Assembly (NCBI GenBank): GCA_029262235.1
Contig: JAJCZU010000002.1
Location: forward strand, 1 to 64,000
Direction of reading: 5' to 3'
Source: Candidatus Eiseniibacteriota bacterium
Lineage (GTDB): Bacteria > Orphanbacterota > Orphanbacteria > Orphanbacterales > Orphanbacteraceae
DNA length: 64,000 nt
Position 1 is the first letter of the stretch. Every line of letters begins with the position of its first letter. The position numbers and the translations under genes are program-made. The notes beneath the pieces are model-generated. The model did not search any database and was not told where the DNA came from. It worked only from the letters and a program-made list of their open reading frames with translations. This document shows, piece after piece, positions 24,878 through 32,907 of this stretch.

Positions 24878-25837
24878 TCAGTTGTCTTTCACAATGCGCG
24901 TGCCTGCGTTCCCGGCGATCGCTTCGAGTACGTGGATGTGGTCGGTGATGAGCACGCTCTGGCCGCCTTCTTCGATGAACGCGACGGCGGACTCGACCTT
25001 GGGGCCCATGCTGCCGGCGGGGAACTGCTCGTCGGCGAGATGCTTCCTGGCTTCGGACACGGTCATTTCGCGCACGCCGCGTTCGTTCTCGGTGCCGAAG
25101 TCGAGTTTCACTTCGTCGACGGCGGTGAGAATGATCAGTTTGGCGGCGTTGATTCGTTTGGCAATGAGGCGCGAGGAACGATCTTTGTCGATGACGGCTT
25201 CGATGCCGAAGAGCTCGCCTTCTTCGTTGCGACAGACGGGGATTCCGCCGCCGCCGCCGGTGATCACGACGGTCCCGGTGCGCAGGAGCAGCATGACGTC
25301 TTCTTTCTCTACGACGTCGATCGGTACGGGCGATGGGACGACTCGTCGCCAGCCGCGGCCGACGTCTTCGCGCATCTGCCATCCGCGTTCGGCGATGAGG
25401 TTCGCGACCTGGTCGGCACGGAAGAACGGGCCGACGAACTTCGTGGGGTTCTGAAATGCCGGGTCTTTCGCGTCGACTTCGACCATCATGAGCATGCAGC
25501 ATGCGCTCGCGTCGGATTTGCGCCGCCGCAGCTTGTTCCAGAGCACGCGCTCGATCATGTAGCCGAGGCCGCCCTGGATGTCGGCGCCCATGACGTCGAG
25601 CGGCAGGATGGGCGCCTGCTCTTTCGCGACTTCGACGCGGATCATCTGATTCCCGACCTGCGGGCCGTTGCCGTGAGTCAGGAGTACTTCGAAGCCCTGC
25701 TCCACGAGATCCGCGACGCATTCGAGCGACCGTTCGAGATTGGCGTAGTCTTCCTCGACGGTGCCGGTCTCGCCCACCTGTGTGATCGCGTTTCCGCCGA
25801 GAGCGACCACGACCCTGTTTTCTTTACGATCCGACAT
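24878..25837 (-). CDS. arcC: Carbamate kinase
   Basis: A 319-residue amino-acid-kinase-fold enzyme that interconverts carbamoyl phosphate and ADP with carbamate and ATP, usually in the arginine deiminase route. Diagnostic motifs in order: V-A-L-G-G-N-A near residue 11, T-H-G-N-G-P-Q-V-G near residue 55, G-G-G-G-I-P-V near residue 200 and A-G-S-M-G-P-K-V near residue 280. Length is standard (about 310). No arginine deiminase or ornithine carbamoyltransferase gene lies in the window, so it may act in allantoin or cyanate breakdown or in nucleotide metabolism. A GGAG about 9 bases upstream supports ATG 25837. Confidence 0.95.
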   Translation of the reverse strand: MSDRKENRVVVALGGNAITQVGETGTVEEDYANLERSLECVADLVEQGFEVLLTHGNGPQVGNQMIRVEVAKEQAPILPLDVMGADIQGGLGYMIERVLWNKLRRRKSDASACCMLMMVEVDAKDPAFQNPTKFVGPFFRADQVANLIAERGWQMREDVGRGWRRVVPSPVPIDVVEKEDVMLLLRTGTVVITGGGGGIPVCRNEEGELFGIEAVIDKDRSSRLIAKRINAAKLIILTAVDEVKLDFGTENERGVREMTVSEARKHLADEQFPAGSMGPKVESAVAFIEEGGQSVLITDHIHVLEAIAGNAGTRIVKDN

Positions 25838-26128
25838 CAGTATGCTCCGGTAGTCCGTTCAATGTGGTTCGGGAAGAGCCCGATGATGCGTGGAAACGGG
25901 GCGAATTGTCCAGCGGAATGGGACGGGTTCCACCGCATGCGCCCCATGCAGTATAGTGGTCGCTTGCCCGGCTGGCTCGCGTCGCAGGCTGCTCCGCAGG
26001 GGCAGGGGGCGACTGCGGCCATTACTTATCTACCCGCCGGCTCGGCATGCCTGTGCTTGGAGCAGCTGCAGCATGGGCATGCTGTTGCCGGTTTTTGTCC
26101 CGCGCACGGCGCGACTGCAAGGAACGTG

Positions 26129-27865
26129 ATGAACAACAAGTCACTGGATGCCGCCTGGATCCGAGAGCAGATCATCGGCGTGAATGCCACGTTTGAATCT
26201 CCATTCGGCGAAAGGCTGATGACGTACTGTGATTACACGGCATCGGGACGGTGTCTGCAGTTCGTTGAATCCTATCTGCAGAGCCTGCAGAGAATCTACG
26301 CCAACACGCACACGGAAGACGATTTCACGGGGCGCAGCATGAGTCAGCTGCTGCACGAGGCGGAAGAGTCGATCAAGAAGTCCGTCAACGCGGGACCGAA
26401 CGGACGCATCATCGCTTCGGGCACGGGCGCCACGGCGGCCATCTATAAACTGCAGCAGCTCATCGGCGTCGCACTGCCGCCGGCGACCCGCCAGAATATC
26501 GGCGCCATGCTTGCCGGATCTGAGCAGAACGGCGCGGGCGTGGCGATCGAGGAACTGTTCGAAAAATCCCAGCCGGTGGTCTTCGTCGGCCCCTACGAAC
26601 ACCACTCGAACGAGATTTCCTGGCGTGAATCGCTCGCGACGACCGTTGAAGTGCGTATGGACGAGAATGGAAGTATCGACCTGGAACATCTCGAGGAGCT
26701 GCTCCGGGATCCCGCCTGGCAGGGCCGGCTACGCGTCGGCAGTTTTTCCGCCGCGTCGAATGTCACCGGAATGCGTTCCGACGTGCGCGGGATCGCGAGC
26801 CTGCTGCACAGGTACGACGCGCTGGCCTGTTTCGATTTTGCGGCCTGCGCTCCTTATGTCGCGATCGACATGAATCCCGAGCCGGAGGGCGACGAAGACC
26901 CTTCGATCGATGCGGTCTTTCTTTCTCCGCACAAGTTCCTGGGGGGTCCCGGCGCCAGCGGCGTGCTGGTTTTCAACGAGCGAATCTACCATCGGGAACT
27001 GCCGCCCAGCGTCAGCGGCGGGGGAACGGTCGACTATGTGGGCCTGGACGGGCAGGACTTTATCCGCGATATCGAAGAGCGTGAGAAAGCCGGCACGCCC
27101 GGCGTTCTGCAGACGCTCAAGGCGGGGCTGGTCTTCCAGATCAAAGATCGCGTGGGCGTGGAGTTCATCAGCAGGAGAGAGCACGAACTGACCGCGCGCG
27201 CATTCGGCAGGTGGAACGAGGATCCGCATATTGAAATGCTCGGCAATCCGGATGCCGGTCGACGTGTCGGGATTCTCTCCTTTAACATCAAATGTGCGCC
27301 CGGCGGTTATCTGCACCACAAATTCGTGACGGCACTGCTGAACGACCTGTTCGGCATTCAGTCACGTGCCGGTTGTTCCTGCGCCGGGCCCTACGGACAC
27401 AGGCTTCTGGGGATCGACCGGCACACTTCGGAGCGTTTCCGTGGCGTCGTAAAGCAGGGGCACTGCGGCATGAAGCCGGGCTGGTGTCGCGTCGGTCTGC
27501 ACTGGGTCATGGACGATGCGGAGGCAGACTTCGTGATTGACGCCGTCCTGTTCATCGCCAGTCACGGTCACCGGTTCCTGCCGCTCTATGATTTCGACCT
27601 GAAGACGGGGACCTGGACGCACAGGCAGGCAACGACCGCGTGCAGCGCGTTCTCGCTGGACGCTGCCCTGAACGGCGACGTGGCGGATTCTGCCGCGCTG
27701 ACACTTGCCGCGCGCAAGCGTTTTTACGATCGCTCTATGAGTGAAGCGATGCGCCTGGCCCGGGAACCCGACAGCGAAACTGCCGTGCCGCTCGAAACGC
27801 TCGGCGGCGAGCTCGGTGAGCTGCAGTTTTTCGCACTGCCGGCCCGGGCCACGGATCAGAACTGA
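26129..27865 (+). CDS. Class V aminotransferase / cysteine desulfurase-like PLP enzyme
   Basis: A 578-residue fold-type I PLP enzyme. Visible motifs: T-Y-C-D-Y-T-A-S-G-R at the N-terminus, A-S-G-T-G-A-T-A-A-I for phosphate binding, H-H-S-N for the PLP ring, D-F-A-A and S-P-H-K269-F-L-G-G-P-G with the Schiff-base lysine, and R-A-G-C-S-C-A-G-P-Y-G-H, a Cys-rich loop shared by a large uncharacterised branch of class V enzymes. The extra C-terminal 120 residues are absent from SufS/NifS. Whether it is a desulfurase is uncertain. AAGGAA precedes ATG 26129. It converges with the radical SAM gene: the two stops are 2 bp apart. Confidence 0.83.
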   Translation: MNNKSLDAAWIREQIIGVNATFESPFGERLMTYCDYTASGRCLQFVESYLQSLQRIYANTHTEDDFTGRSMSQLLHEAEESIKKSVNAGPNGRIIASGTGATAAIYKLQQLIGVALPPATRQNIGAMLAGSEQNGAGVAIEELFEKSQPVVFVGPYEHHSNEISWRESLATTVEVRMDENGSIDLEHLEELLRDPAWQGRLRVGSFSAASNVTGMRSDVRGIASLLHRYDALACFDFAACAPYVAIDMNPEPEGDEDPSIDAVFLSPHKFLGGPGASGVLVFNERIYHRELPPSVSGGGTVDYVGLDGQDFIRDIEEREKAGTPGVLQTLKAGLVFQIKDRVGVEFISRREHELTARAFGRWNEDPHIEMLGNPDAGRRVGILSFNIKCAPGGYLHHKFVTALLNDLFGIQSRAGCSCAGPYGHRLLGIDRHTSERFRGVVKQGHCGMKPGWCRVGLHWVMDDAEADFVIDAVLFIASHGHRFLPLYDFDLKTGTWTHRQATTACSAFSLDAALNGDVADSAALTLAARKRFYDRSMSEAMRLAREPDSETAVPLETLGGELGELQFFALPARATDQN

Positions 27866-27867
27866 CG

Positions 27868-29133
27868 CTACCGGGAAGCCGCCCCGGCTTTTACCAGAAA
27901 ATCGAGCAGGCCGGGCTGCGCCAGCCCGGCAGCCGAATCGTCACCCCCGCCGACCATTGCCAGCAGTTTCTGCATCTCCGACGTCATCATGCCCTCGCGC
28001 GGAGCGACGGGAAAGCGATCGCGATAGCGGTGTGTCGTCTTCATGAAGGCGCACGCGAAATCGGGCATACGGTCGGGGTCCCGATTGCCGGGAATGTTTC
28101 CGATCGACATCGGGCATATTCCGCAACGATCGACGTATTCGCACTCCCCGCATTTTCCATACGAAGAGTATTTGTTCTCCTTCGCGTGAAACATCCCGGT
28201 CTTGCGGCTGGCATCCGGGTACGCGGCGAGACCGGTCTCGAAATCCCCGCCGTCGATCGGCCCGATGCTCATGGAATCGATCTGCTCCTTGAGCCAGGCG
28301 GAACGAAAACGCTGGTACGAACCCGCGAACGTGATGCACCCGTGGGTATCGCCGTTCACGTCGACCGCGACGCCGCGACCGAAGGGAGCGCCACACATCG
28401 GAATCGACTCCTTGCTCCGTTCCTTCTGTTTACTTCCCTTCCCGCCGAAGAGTGCGAGTGGCATCTGTCCGGTCCTGCGGAAATGCTTCACGCACAAATC
28501 GAATACGACCTTCATCATGCGATCGAGTTTCGCGATGTCGTCCACCTGCCACTGCGGCGCGTAGTTGACAGGCGCGACCGCAATGTGCGGAACGCCCTTC
28601 TCGAGAAAGTACGCAATGGAGTCGGGAAGGAACTCGATCGTTTCGGGCGTGATCGTGATCGCGATGCGGAGATCGTGTGTTCCGCGCCCCGATTCGTGAG
28701 CGCTCATGCGATCGAGCAGACCGTCGAGCGCGTGAAACGAGTTCCTGCGCCTCAGATCCTGCATCGCGGGAACGCCGTCGAAGCTGAGCTGGATTTCGAA
28801 TCGATGATGAACGAGAAACGCGAGGATCTCGTCTGTCAGAAGGAGACCGTTCGTACTGACGGAATACGCGGCGCTTCGACCCGGTTCCAGCTTGTCTTCC
28901 ACATAGGCAACGGCCTTCTGGAGAAGCGGGAATTCGAGAAGAGGCTCGCCTCCCCAGAATCCGACGCGGATGCTTTGTGACTCGGAGGCGAGCAATCGGT
29001 CGAGTGCGGACCGCATCGTGCCCCACGCCATTTCGCCCGACTTCTTGTCGTTCTGATAGCAGTAACCGCATCGCAGATTGCACTCTGATGTCAGAATCAG
29101 ATCGATCGAACGAAGCGCGGCAGTCGTCGCCAT
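27868..29133 (-). CDS. Radical SAM/SPASM peptide maturase-like enzyme
   Basis: A 421-residue enzyme. The radical SAM cluster motif is C18-N-L-R-C22-G-Y-C25, followed by G-F-W-G-G-E-P and S-V-S-T-N-G. The C-terminal half has the seven-cysteine SPASM pattern: C247, C266, then C328-x2-C331-x5-C337-x2-C340, and C361, expected to hold two auxiliary 4Fe-4S clusters. Radical SAM-SPASM enzymes typically modify ribosomal peptides (thioether or carbon-carbon crosslinks) or act as sulfatase maturases. Its ATG is one base after the stop of an 88-residue Cys/Pro-rich peptide gene, so the peptide is the probable substrate. A role for the sulfatase at 6574-8001 is unlikely because that protein lacks the Cys/Ser target motif. 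Confidence 0.9.
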   Translation of the reverse strand: MATTAALRSIDLILTSECNLRCGYCYQNDKKSGEMAWGTMRSALDRLLASESQSIRVGFWGGEPLLEFPLLQKAVAYVEDKLEPGRSAAYSVSTNGLLLTDEILAFLVHHRFEIQLSFDGVPAMQDLRRRNSFHALDGLLDRMSAHESGRGTHDLRIAITITPETIEFLPDSIAYFLEKGVPHIAVAPVNYAPQWQVDDIAKLDRMMKVVFDLCVKHFRRTGQMPLALFGGKGSKQKERSKESIPMCGAPFGRGVAVDVNGDTHGCITFAGSYQRFRSAWLKEQIDSMSIGPIDGGDFETGLAAYPDASRKTGMFHAKENKYSSYGKCGECEYVDRCGICPMSIGNIPGNRDPDRMPDFACAFMKTTHRYRDRFPVAPREGMMTSEMQKLLAMVGGGDDSAAGLAQPGLLDFLVKAGAASR

Positions 29134-29134
29134 C

Positions 29135-29401
29135 TCAGGAACTCGAAGGGTCGATGGGCGAACACACGTTTCCGACCAGCGGCTCGCACATTCCCTGCGT
29201 GAGAACGGGGATCGGAGGACATTCGGGAATCGGCATCGGACCGATCGTGATCCTGAGCGTTTCGACGATCGGGTTGTCGTCGGTCAGATCGATGTCCTGT
29301 GCGGGATCGAGGGTGTTCAGAAAGTCGAGCGCTTCATCGAGTTGATTACGCAGACACTGGAAGGCCCGTTTCGCATCCTTCACGCTGATCGTCCGGCTCA
29401 T
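29135..29401 (-). CDS. Candidate RiPP precursor peptide (88 aa, Cys/Pro-rich C-terminus)
   Basis: A strong AGGAGGT precedes the ATG at 29401. Residues 1-40 look like a helical leader (S-V-K-D-A-K-R-A-F-Q-C-L-R-N-Q-L-D-E-A-L). The C-terminal third is rich in proline and holds three cysteines in the series P-E-C61-P-P-I-P, G-M-C72-E-P and N-V-C80-S-P, ending S-S-S. C16 is the only other cysteine. There is no signal peptide and no known domain. It starts 12 bp after the kinase stop codon, and its own stop is followed after one base by the radical SAM ATG. This placement and the Cys-rich tail suggest a ribosomally made, post-translationally modified peptide. Modification type and cleavage site are not predictable from sequence. 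Confidence 0.75.
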   Translation of the reverse strand: MSRTISVKDAKRAFQCLRNQLDEALDFLNTLDPAQDIDLTDDNPIVETLRITIGPMPIPECPPIPVLTQGMCEPLVGNVCSPIDPSSS

Positions 29402-29413
29402 GTCACATACCTC

Positions 29414-32122
29414 CTAGTAGGGTTGCTTTGTGGTTTTGAGAACCCACACATCTCCCTGCGGATTCTCGCGCTCATAGACGACGAACCTGCCGTCGCTCGA
29501 GAGATCGAAGTAACCGGCGGCATCGCTTCCGCCGAAAGTCAGTGCCACATTCTGCAGGTGCTGGTCATCCTGGTCGTTCCGCGCCTCCTGGTCGTCCTGC
29601 AAGTCCTGGTCGCCCGGCGCCGCCGCAATCCGTCGCAGGCTCATCGTTTCGCCTTCCCAGAGGCCGCTGATCAGCAGGCTTTCGTCGTCTGGTGCCCATC
29701 TCTTTCGCTGCGCCCCGTTCGACGCGGGAATCTCACGGGCGTTCCCGCCATCGGCGTTGACCGTCCAGGCGGAGTATCCGTTCTGCGTCGACACGCTGAA
29801 GGCGACCCGGGAACCGTCGCGGGCCCAGACCGGATCGAACGCGCTGAGACCGGCGGGGGAAAGGGGCTCGCAATCCGCGGTGCGCGCGCCGTCCTTCACA
29901 GGGGCGGTGTAGATCCGCGGGGAACCGTCGCGATCCGAAAGAAACGCAATGCGCGTGCCGTCGGGTGACCAGGCGGGATGGGCGTCGAGGCCGTCGTGCT
30001 CCGTGAGTCGCGCGGGGCGCCCCCCGTGTGCGGGGACGATCCAGATATCCCGCTTGCCGGCGTCCACGCGGAAGTAGGCGATCCAGCGCCCGTCGGGGGA
30101 GAACACGGCCTGCGACGAAACTCCCGATTGCTCGAGCAGCGGACGGGGGGGCCCGCTCGGCTGCAAGTCTTCGAGGGGCTGGACCCAGAGCGTGGCGTGG
30201 TTGCCGCGTCCCCAGGCGGTGAACACGATCTGATCCAGAGAGGGGGAGAAGGCGGGGGCCCGCCCGAGAGTAAGCCCGGGGATCGCGCGCTCGTCGCCGG
30301 TCTGAAGATCGTGAATGACGATTTCGTGGCGCGACGTGCCCGTTGCGTACGCAAGGCATCGGCCGTCCTTCGACACGTTCGGGTGATGCTCGAAACCGCT
30401 GCCGAGCGTGACGCGCTGCACGCGGCCGTCCTTGACGCGCACTCTCCAGATCGAGAGTGGCCCGGCTCGATAAGACGTAAAGTAAATATGCTGCTGGTTG
30501 GCCGACCAGGCAGGATCGCAGTCCCAGCCGGCAGTCTCCGTCACCGAAGCGGGGGCGCCTCCGGCAACGGGCACGATGCGCAGTTCTCCCCATTCGGAGT
30601 AGCAGATCGAGGCGCCGTCGGGCGACCATGCGGGCTGCGCATGATCACGCAATGTTTCCTCTGTCAACCATCGCCACTCTTCCAGGTTCTCGAGGTTCGC
30701 GATCAGAATGCGCTTGTAGGTCGCGGGGGGAGTGAGCCTGGCGAATGCGATCCATCGGCCGTCGGGCGAAAGGGCGGGGTCCGTGGCGCTTTCGATCATG
30801 AGAGTGGCTTCGCCGCCGAGGGGTCCGGTCTTCCAGATGCAGTCGGATCCGGTCCGATCGGACACGAACAGGATACCTGCTCCGTCCTGCAGCCATACGG
30901 GACTCCGGTCCGTCGCGGGATCCCGCGTTACGACGAGCGGCTCGCCTCCATTCAGGTCGGAGATCAGCACATCGAGGTTCCCGTTGACGTTCGACGTGAA
31001 CGCCAGACGCTCGCCGTCCGGCGAAAGCACGGGCTCTCCTTCCCACCAGGCCGTGCGCGTGATGGGGATCGGATCCCCTTCGGGAAGACGATCGGGATCG
31101 CGAATCACAATCCAGGTGAAGGTGGCCGCGATGAGCGCGACCGAAACGAGGCCGAACACGAGCGGCAGCGTCCGGTAGGCAGGTTCGGGCACGGGCGTGA
31201 TCCCGTGGTCGGTGTTGTACTCGTCGGCTTCAAGCCGGCGCTGGAGCGAGCGCAGGTCGACGAGTAGATCCGCGGCTGACTGATAGCGTTCCTTCGCGCG
31301 CTTCTGCAGAAGCTTCTGCACGATGCGGTCGAGTTCGCCGGGAATGCCGGACGCATAGCGCGAAAGAGGGTCGGGCACCTGGTGCAGAATCGCCTCGAGC
31401 AGAACGGCGCCTTCCGTTCTCTGTGCGAAAGGGGCGGTTCCCGTGCACATTTCATAGATGACCGCACCGAGGGCATACAGGTCGCTTCGTTCGTCCGCTG
31501 TCTTGCCAAGGGCCTGCTCGGGGGGCATGTAGTGCGGCGTCCCCATCGCCGCTCCCTTCTCGGTCAGCGTGGTGGTCTGGCCGGAGGTGTGGGCGTGGTC
31601 CCCCTTGCGCTCGATGGTGCGCGAGAGTCCGAAGTCGCTCAGCATCGGGCATCGGTCGTCGCCCAGCAGAATGTTGCGCGGGTTCACGTCGCGATGAAGC
31701 ACGCCTTCCCTGTGTGCGTAGTCGATCGCGTTGGCGAGTTGAGTGGCGAGCTGGATCGCTTCGAGCGGGGGGAGTTTGCCGCGATGAAGCAGAAGATCGC
31801 TCAGGTTCTCGCCCTTGATCAGCGGCATGACGAGGCAGGGGAGGCCCGCGTGTTCGAAGGAGTCGAGAACGGGAACGATATTGCGGTGCGCCAGACGGGA
31901 TGCGTTTTTGATCTCGCGGAGAAAGCGCTTGCGTGCGCGCGGATGTTCCGCAAGGTCCGCCCAGGGAAATTTGAGGGCGACATTGCGGTCCATTCTCGAG
32001 TCATGCGCCCGGAAGACGACGCCCATGCCGCCGTGACCCAGCTCATCGCGAATCTCGTACGGACCAACCGTGTCACCAGGATGGACCGGAGATTCGTGGT
32101 TACGATCTCCATTGGGGGACAT
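29414..32122 (-). CDS. Membrane Ser/Thr protein kinase with extracytoplasmic TolB-like propeller
   Basis: A 902-residue Hanks-type kinase. Residues 20-295 are the kinase domain: P-loop G-H-G-G-M-G-V-V (29-36), K51, catalytic loop H143-R-D-V-N-P-R-N150, D163-F-G and P-P-E. The lysine of H-R-D-L-K-P is replaced by asparagine, a variant also seen in other bacterial kinases. One membrane helix follows at about 320-341. The remaining 550 residues form ten or more PD40 blades (W-S-P-D-G-x-x-I-A-F) outside the cytoplasm. The family pattern is a sensor kinase whose propeller binds an external ligand. It is the first gene of a three-gene operon with the peptide and the radical SAM enzyme. No Shine-Dalgarno is present and TATACT lies 7 bp before the ATG. 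Confidence 0.92.
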   Translation of the reverse strand: MSPNGDRNHESPVHPGDTVGPYEIRDELGHGGMGVVFRAHDSRMDRNVALKFPWADLAEHPRARKRFLREIKNASRLAHRNIVPVLDSFEHAGLPCLVMPLIKGENLSDLLLHRGKLPPLEAIQLATQLANAIDYAHREGVLHRDVNPRNILLGDDRCPMLSDFGLSRTIERKGDHAHTSGQTTTLTEKGAAMGTPHYMPPEQALGKTADERSDLYALGAVIYEMCTGTAPFAQRTEGAVLLEAILHQVPDPLSRYASGIPGELDRIVQKLLQKRAKERYQSAADLLVDLRSLQRRLEADEYNTDHGITPVPEPAYRTLPLVFGLVSVALIAATFTWIVIRDPDRLPEGDPIPITRTAWWEGEPVLSPDGERLAFTSNVNGNLDVLISDLNGGEPLVVTRDPATDRSPVWLQDGAGILFVSDRTGSDCIWKTGPLGGEATLMIESATDPALSPDGRWIAFARLTPPATYKRILIANLENLEEWRWLTEETLRDHAQPAWSPDGASICYSEWGELRIVPVAGGAPASVTETAGWDCDPAWSANQQHIYFTSYRAGPLSIWRVRVKDGRVQRVTLGSGFEHHPNVSKDGRCLAYATGTSRHEIVIHDLQTGDERAIPGLTLGRAPAFSPSLDQIVFTAWGRGNHATLWVQPLEDLQPSGPPRPLLEQSGVSSQAVFSPDGRWIAYFRVDAGKRDIWIVPAHGGRPARLTEHDGLDAHPAWSPDGTRIAFLSDRDGSPRIYTAPVKDGARTADCEPLSPAGLSAFDPVWARDGSRVAFSVSTQNGYSAWTVNADGGNAREIPASNGAQRKRWAPDDESLLISGLWEGETMSLRRIAAAPGDQDLQDDQEARNDQDDQHLQNVALTFGGSDAAGYFDLSSDGRFVVYERENPQGDVWVLKTTKQPY

Positions 32123-32129
32123 AATGCGA

Positions 32130-32135
32130 AGTATA
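32130..32135 (-). promoter_or_regulatory. Putative -10 element of the kinase-peptide-radical SAM operon
   Basis: TATACT on the minus strand, 7 bp before the kinase ATG at 32122. No convincing -35 and no ribosome binding site, so a leaderless transcript is likely. Confidence 0.42.
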
Positions 32136-32302
32136 GCAGGTCGTTATGGAGTCGAATAGGGGAAGCTGACGCTTCGTTTCGAGTGCAGTTTCCGCCCCGA
32201 TCTTCGCGGTCGCGCCCGGCTCGGAATATACAGGAGAATTCGCCCAACTCGCCCCCATTCCGGGGGTTGCGCGAACCCCGCCCGCCCTGTAATGTTTGCG
32301 AC

Positions 32303-32392
32303 GGAGAGATGCCAGAGCGGTTGAATGGGGCGGTCTCGAAAACCGTTGTCGGGGTAACTCGACCGGGGGTTCGAATCCCCCTCTCTCCGCCA
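32303..32392 (+). tRNA. tRNA-Ser (anticodon CGA)
   Basis: GGAGAGA pairs with TCTCTCC, the discriminator is G and CCA is encoded. The anticodon loop is CTCGAAA, with a class II variable arm. Confidence 0.95.
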
Positions 32393-32414
32393 CATGCAAC
32401 CGTTTGCAATCGTC

Positions 32415-32504
32415 GGAGAGATGCGAGAGTGGCTGAATCGGCGTGCCTGGAAAGCACGTGTAGGGGTAACTCTACCGAGGGTTCGAATCCCTCTCTCTCC
32501 GCCA
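32415..32504 (+). tRNA. tRNA-Ser (anticodon GGA)
   Basis: GGAGAGA pairs with TCTCTCC, the discriminator is G and CCA is encoded. The anticodon loop is CTGGAAA. It lies 22 bp after tRNA-Ser(CGA), which it resembles closely. Confidence 0.95.
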
Positions 32505-32520
32505 GTACATAGTCGATTGT

Positions 32521-32596
32521 GGGGATGTAGCTCAGATGGGAGAGCGCTGCCTTCGCAAGGCAGAGGCCGGCGGTTCGATCCCGCCCATCTCCACCA
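32521..32596 (+). tRNA. tRNA-Ala (anticodon CGC)
   Basis: GGGGATG pairs with CATCTCC (one G-U), D-arm GCTC...GAGC, anticodon loop TTCGCAA on a 5-bp stem, T-loop TTCGATC, discriminator A and encoded CCA. Confidence 0.93.
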
Positions 32597-32609
32597 CTTT
32601 TCTTGATAG

Positions 32610-32876
32610 AGTCGTGCTAGACGGGGAGTTAGCGGTGCCCTGAACCCGCAATCCGCTCCAGCGGGGTTGAATTCCTCCTTTCGGCCCGTCCAATCGAATG
32701 CCGGGAACGCCGTGAGGCACTGATGGCCAGGTCCCGCGCGACAGGTTTCTGTGAACCCCGTCAGGACCGGAAGGTAGCAGCGGTAAGCAGCAATTCCTGT
32801 GCGCCGCGGGTATGCTTGGTCGGAGTCTCGATAGCGATCTACGATTCGCGCGGTCGGGACAACGGGAGGTGCACGG
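32610..32876 (+). ncRNA. ffs: Signal recognition particle RNA, large bacterial type
   Basis: The apical SRP54-binding loop is unmistakable: GTCAGGACCGGAAGGTAGCAGC around 32760-32780. Upstream, GTGCTAGACGGGGAG, AGCGGTGCCC and CCGCAATCCGCT (32613-32660) match the Alu domain of the Bacillus-type large SRP RNA, and the 3' end GAGGTGCACGG pairs with the 5' GTCGTGC. A T-rich stretch follows at 32877-32887 and probably ends transcription. Length of about 267 nt is close to the 270 nt of Bacillus and far from the 114 nt of 4.5S RNA. dnaX starts about 30 bp later. End positions are approximate to a few bases. Confidence 0.88.
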
Positions 32877-32907
32877 CTTTTTCTTTCACCGGTGGGGGGT
32901 GCGTGTC

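Noticed and set aside
25838-26128. N-terminal extension of the class V aminotransferase
   Set aside because: The upstream in-frame sequence is antisense to arcC or low in protein-like features. ATG 26129 has a good ribosome binding site and fits the family N-terminus.
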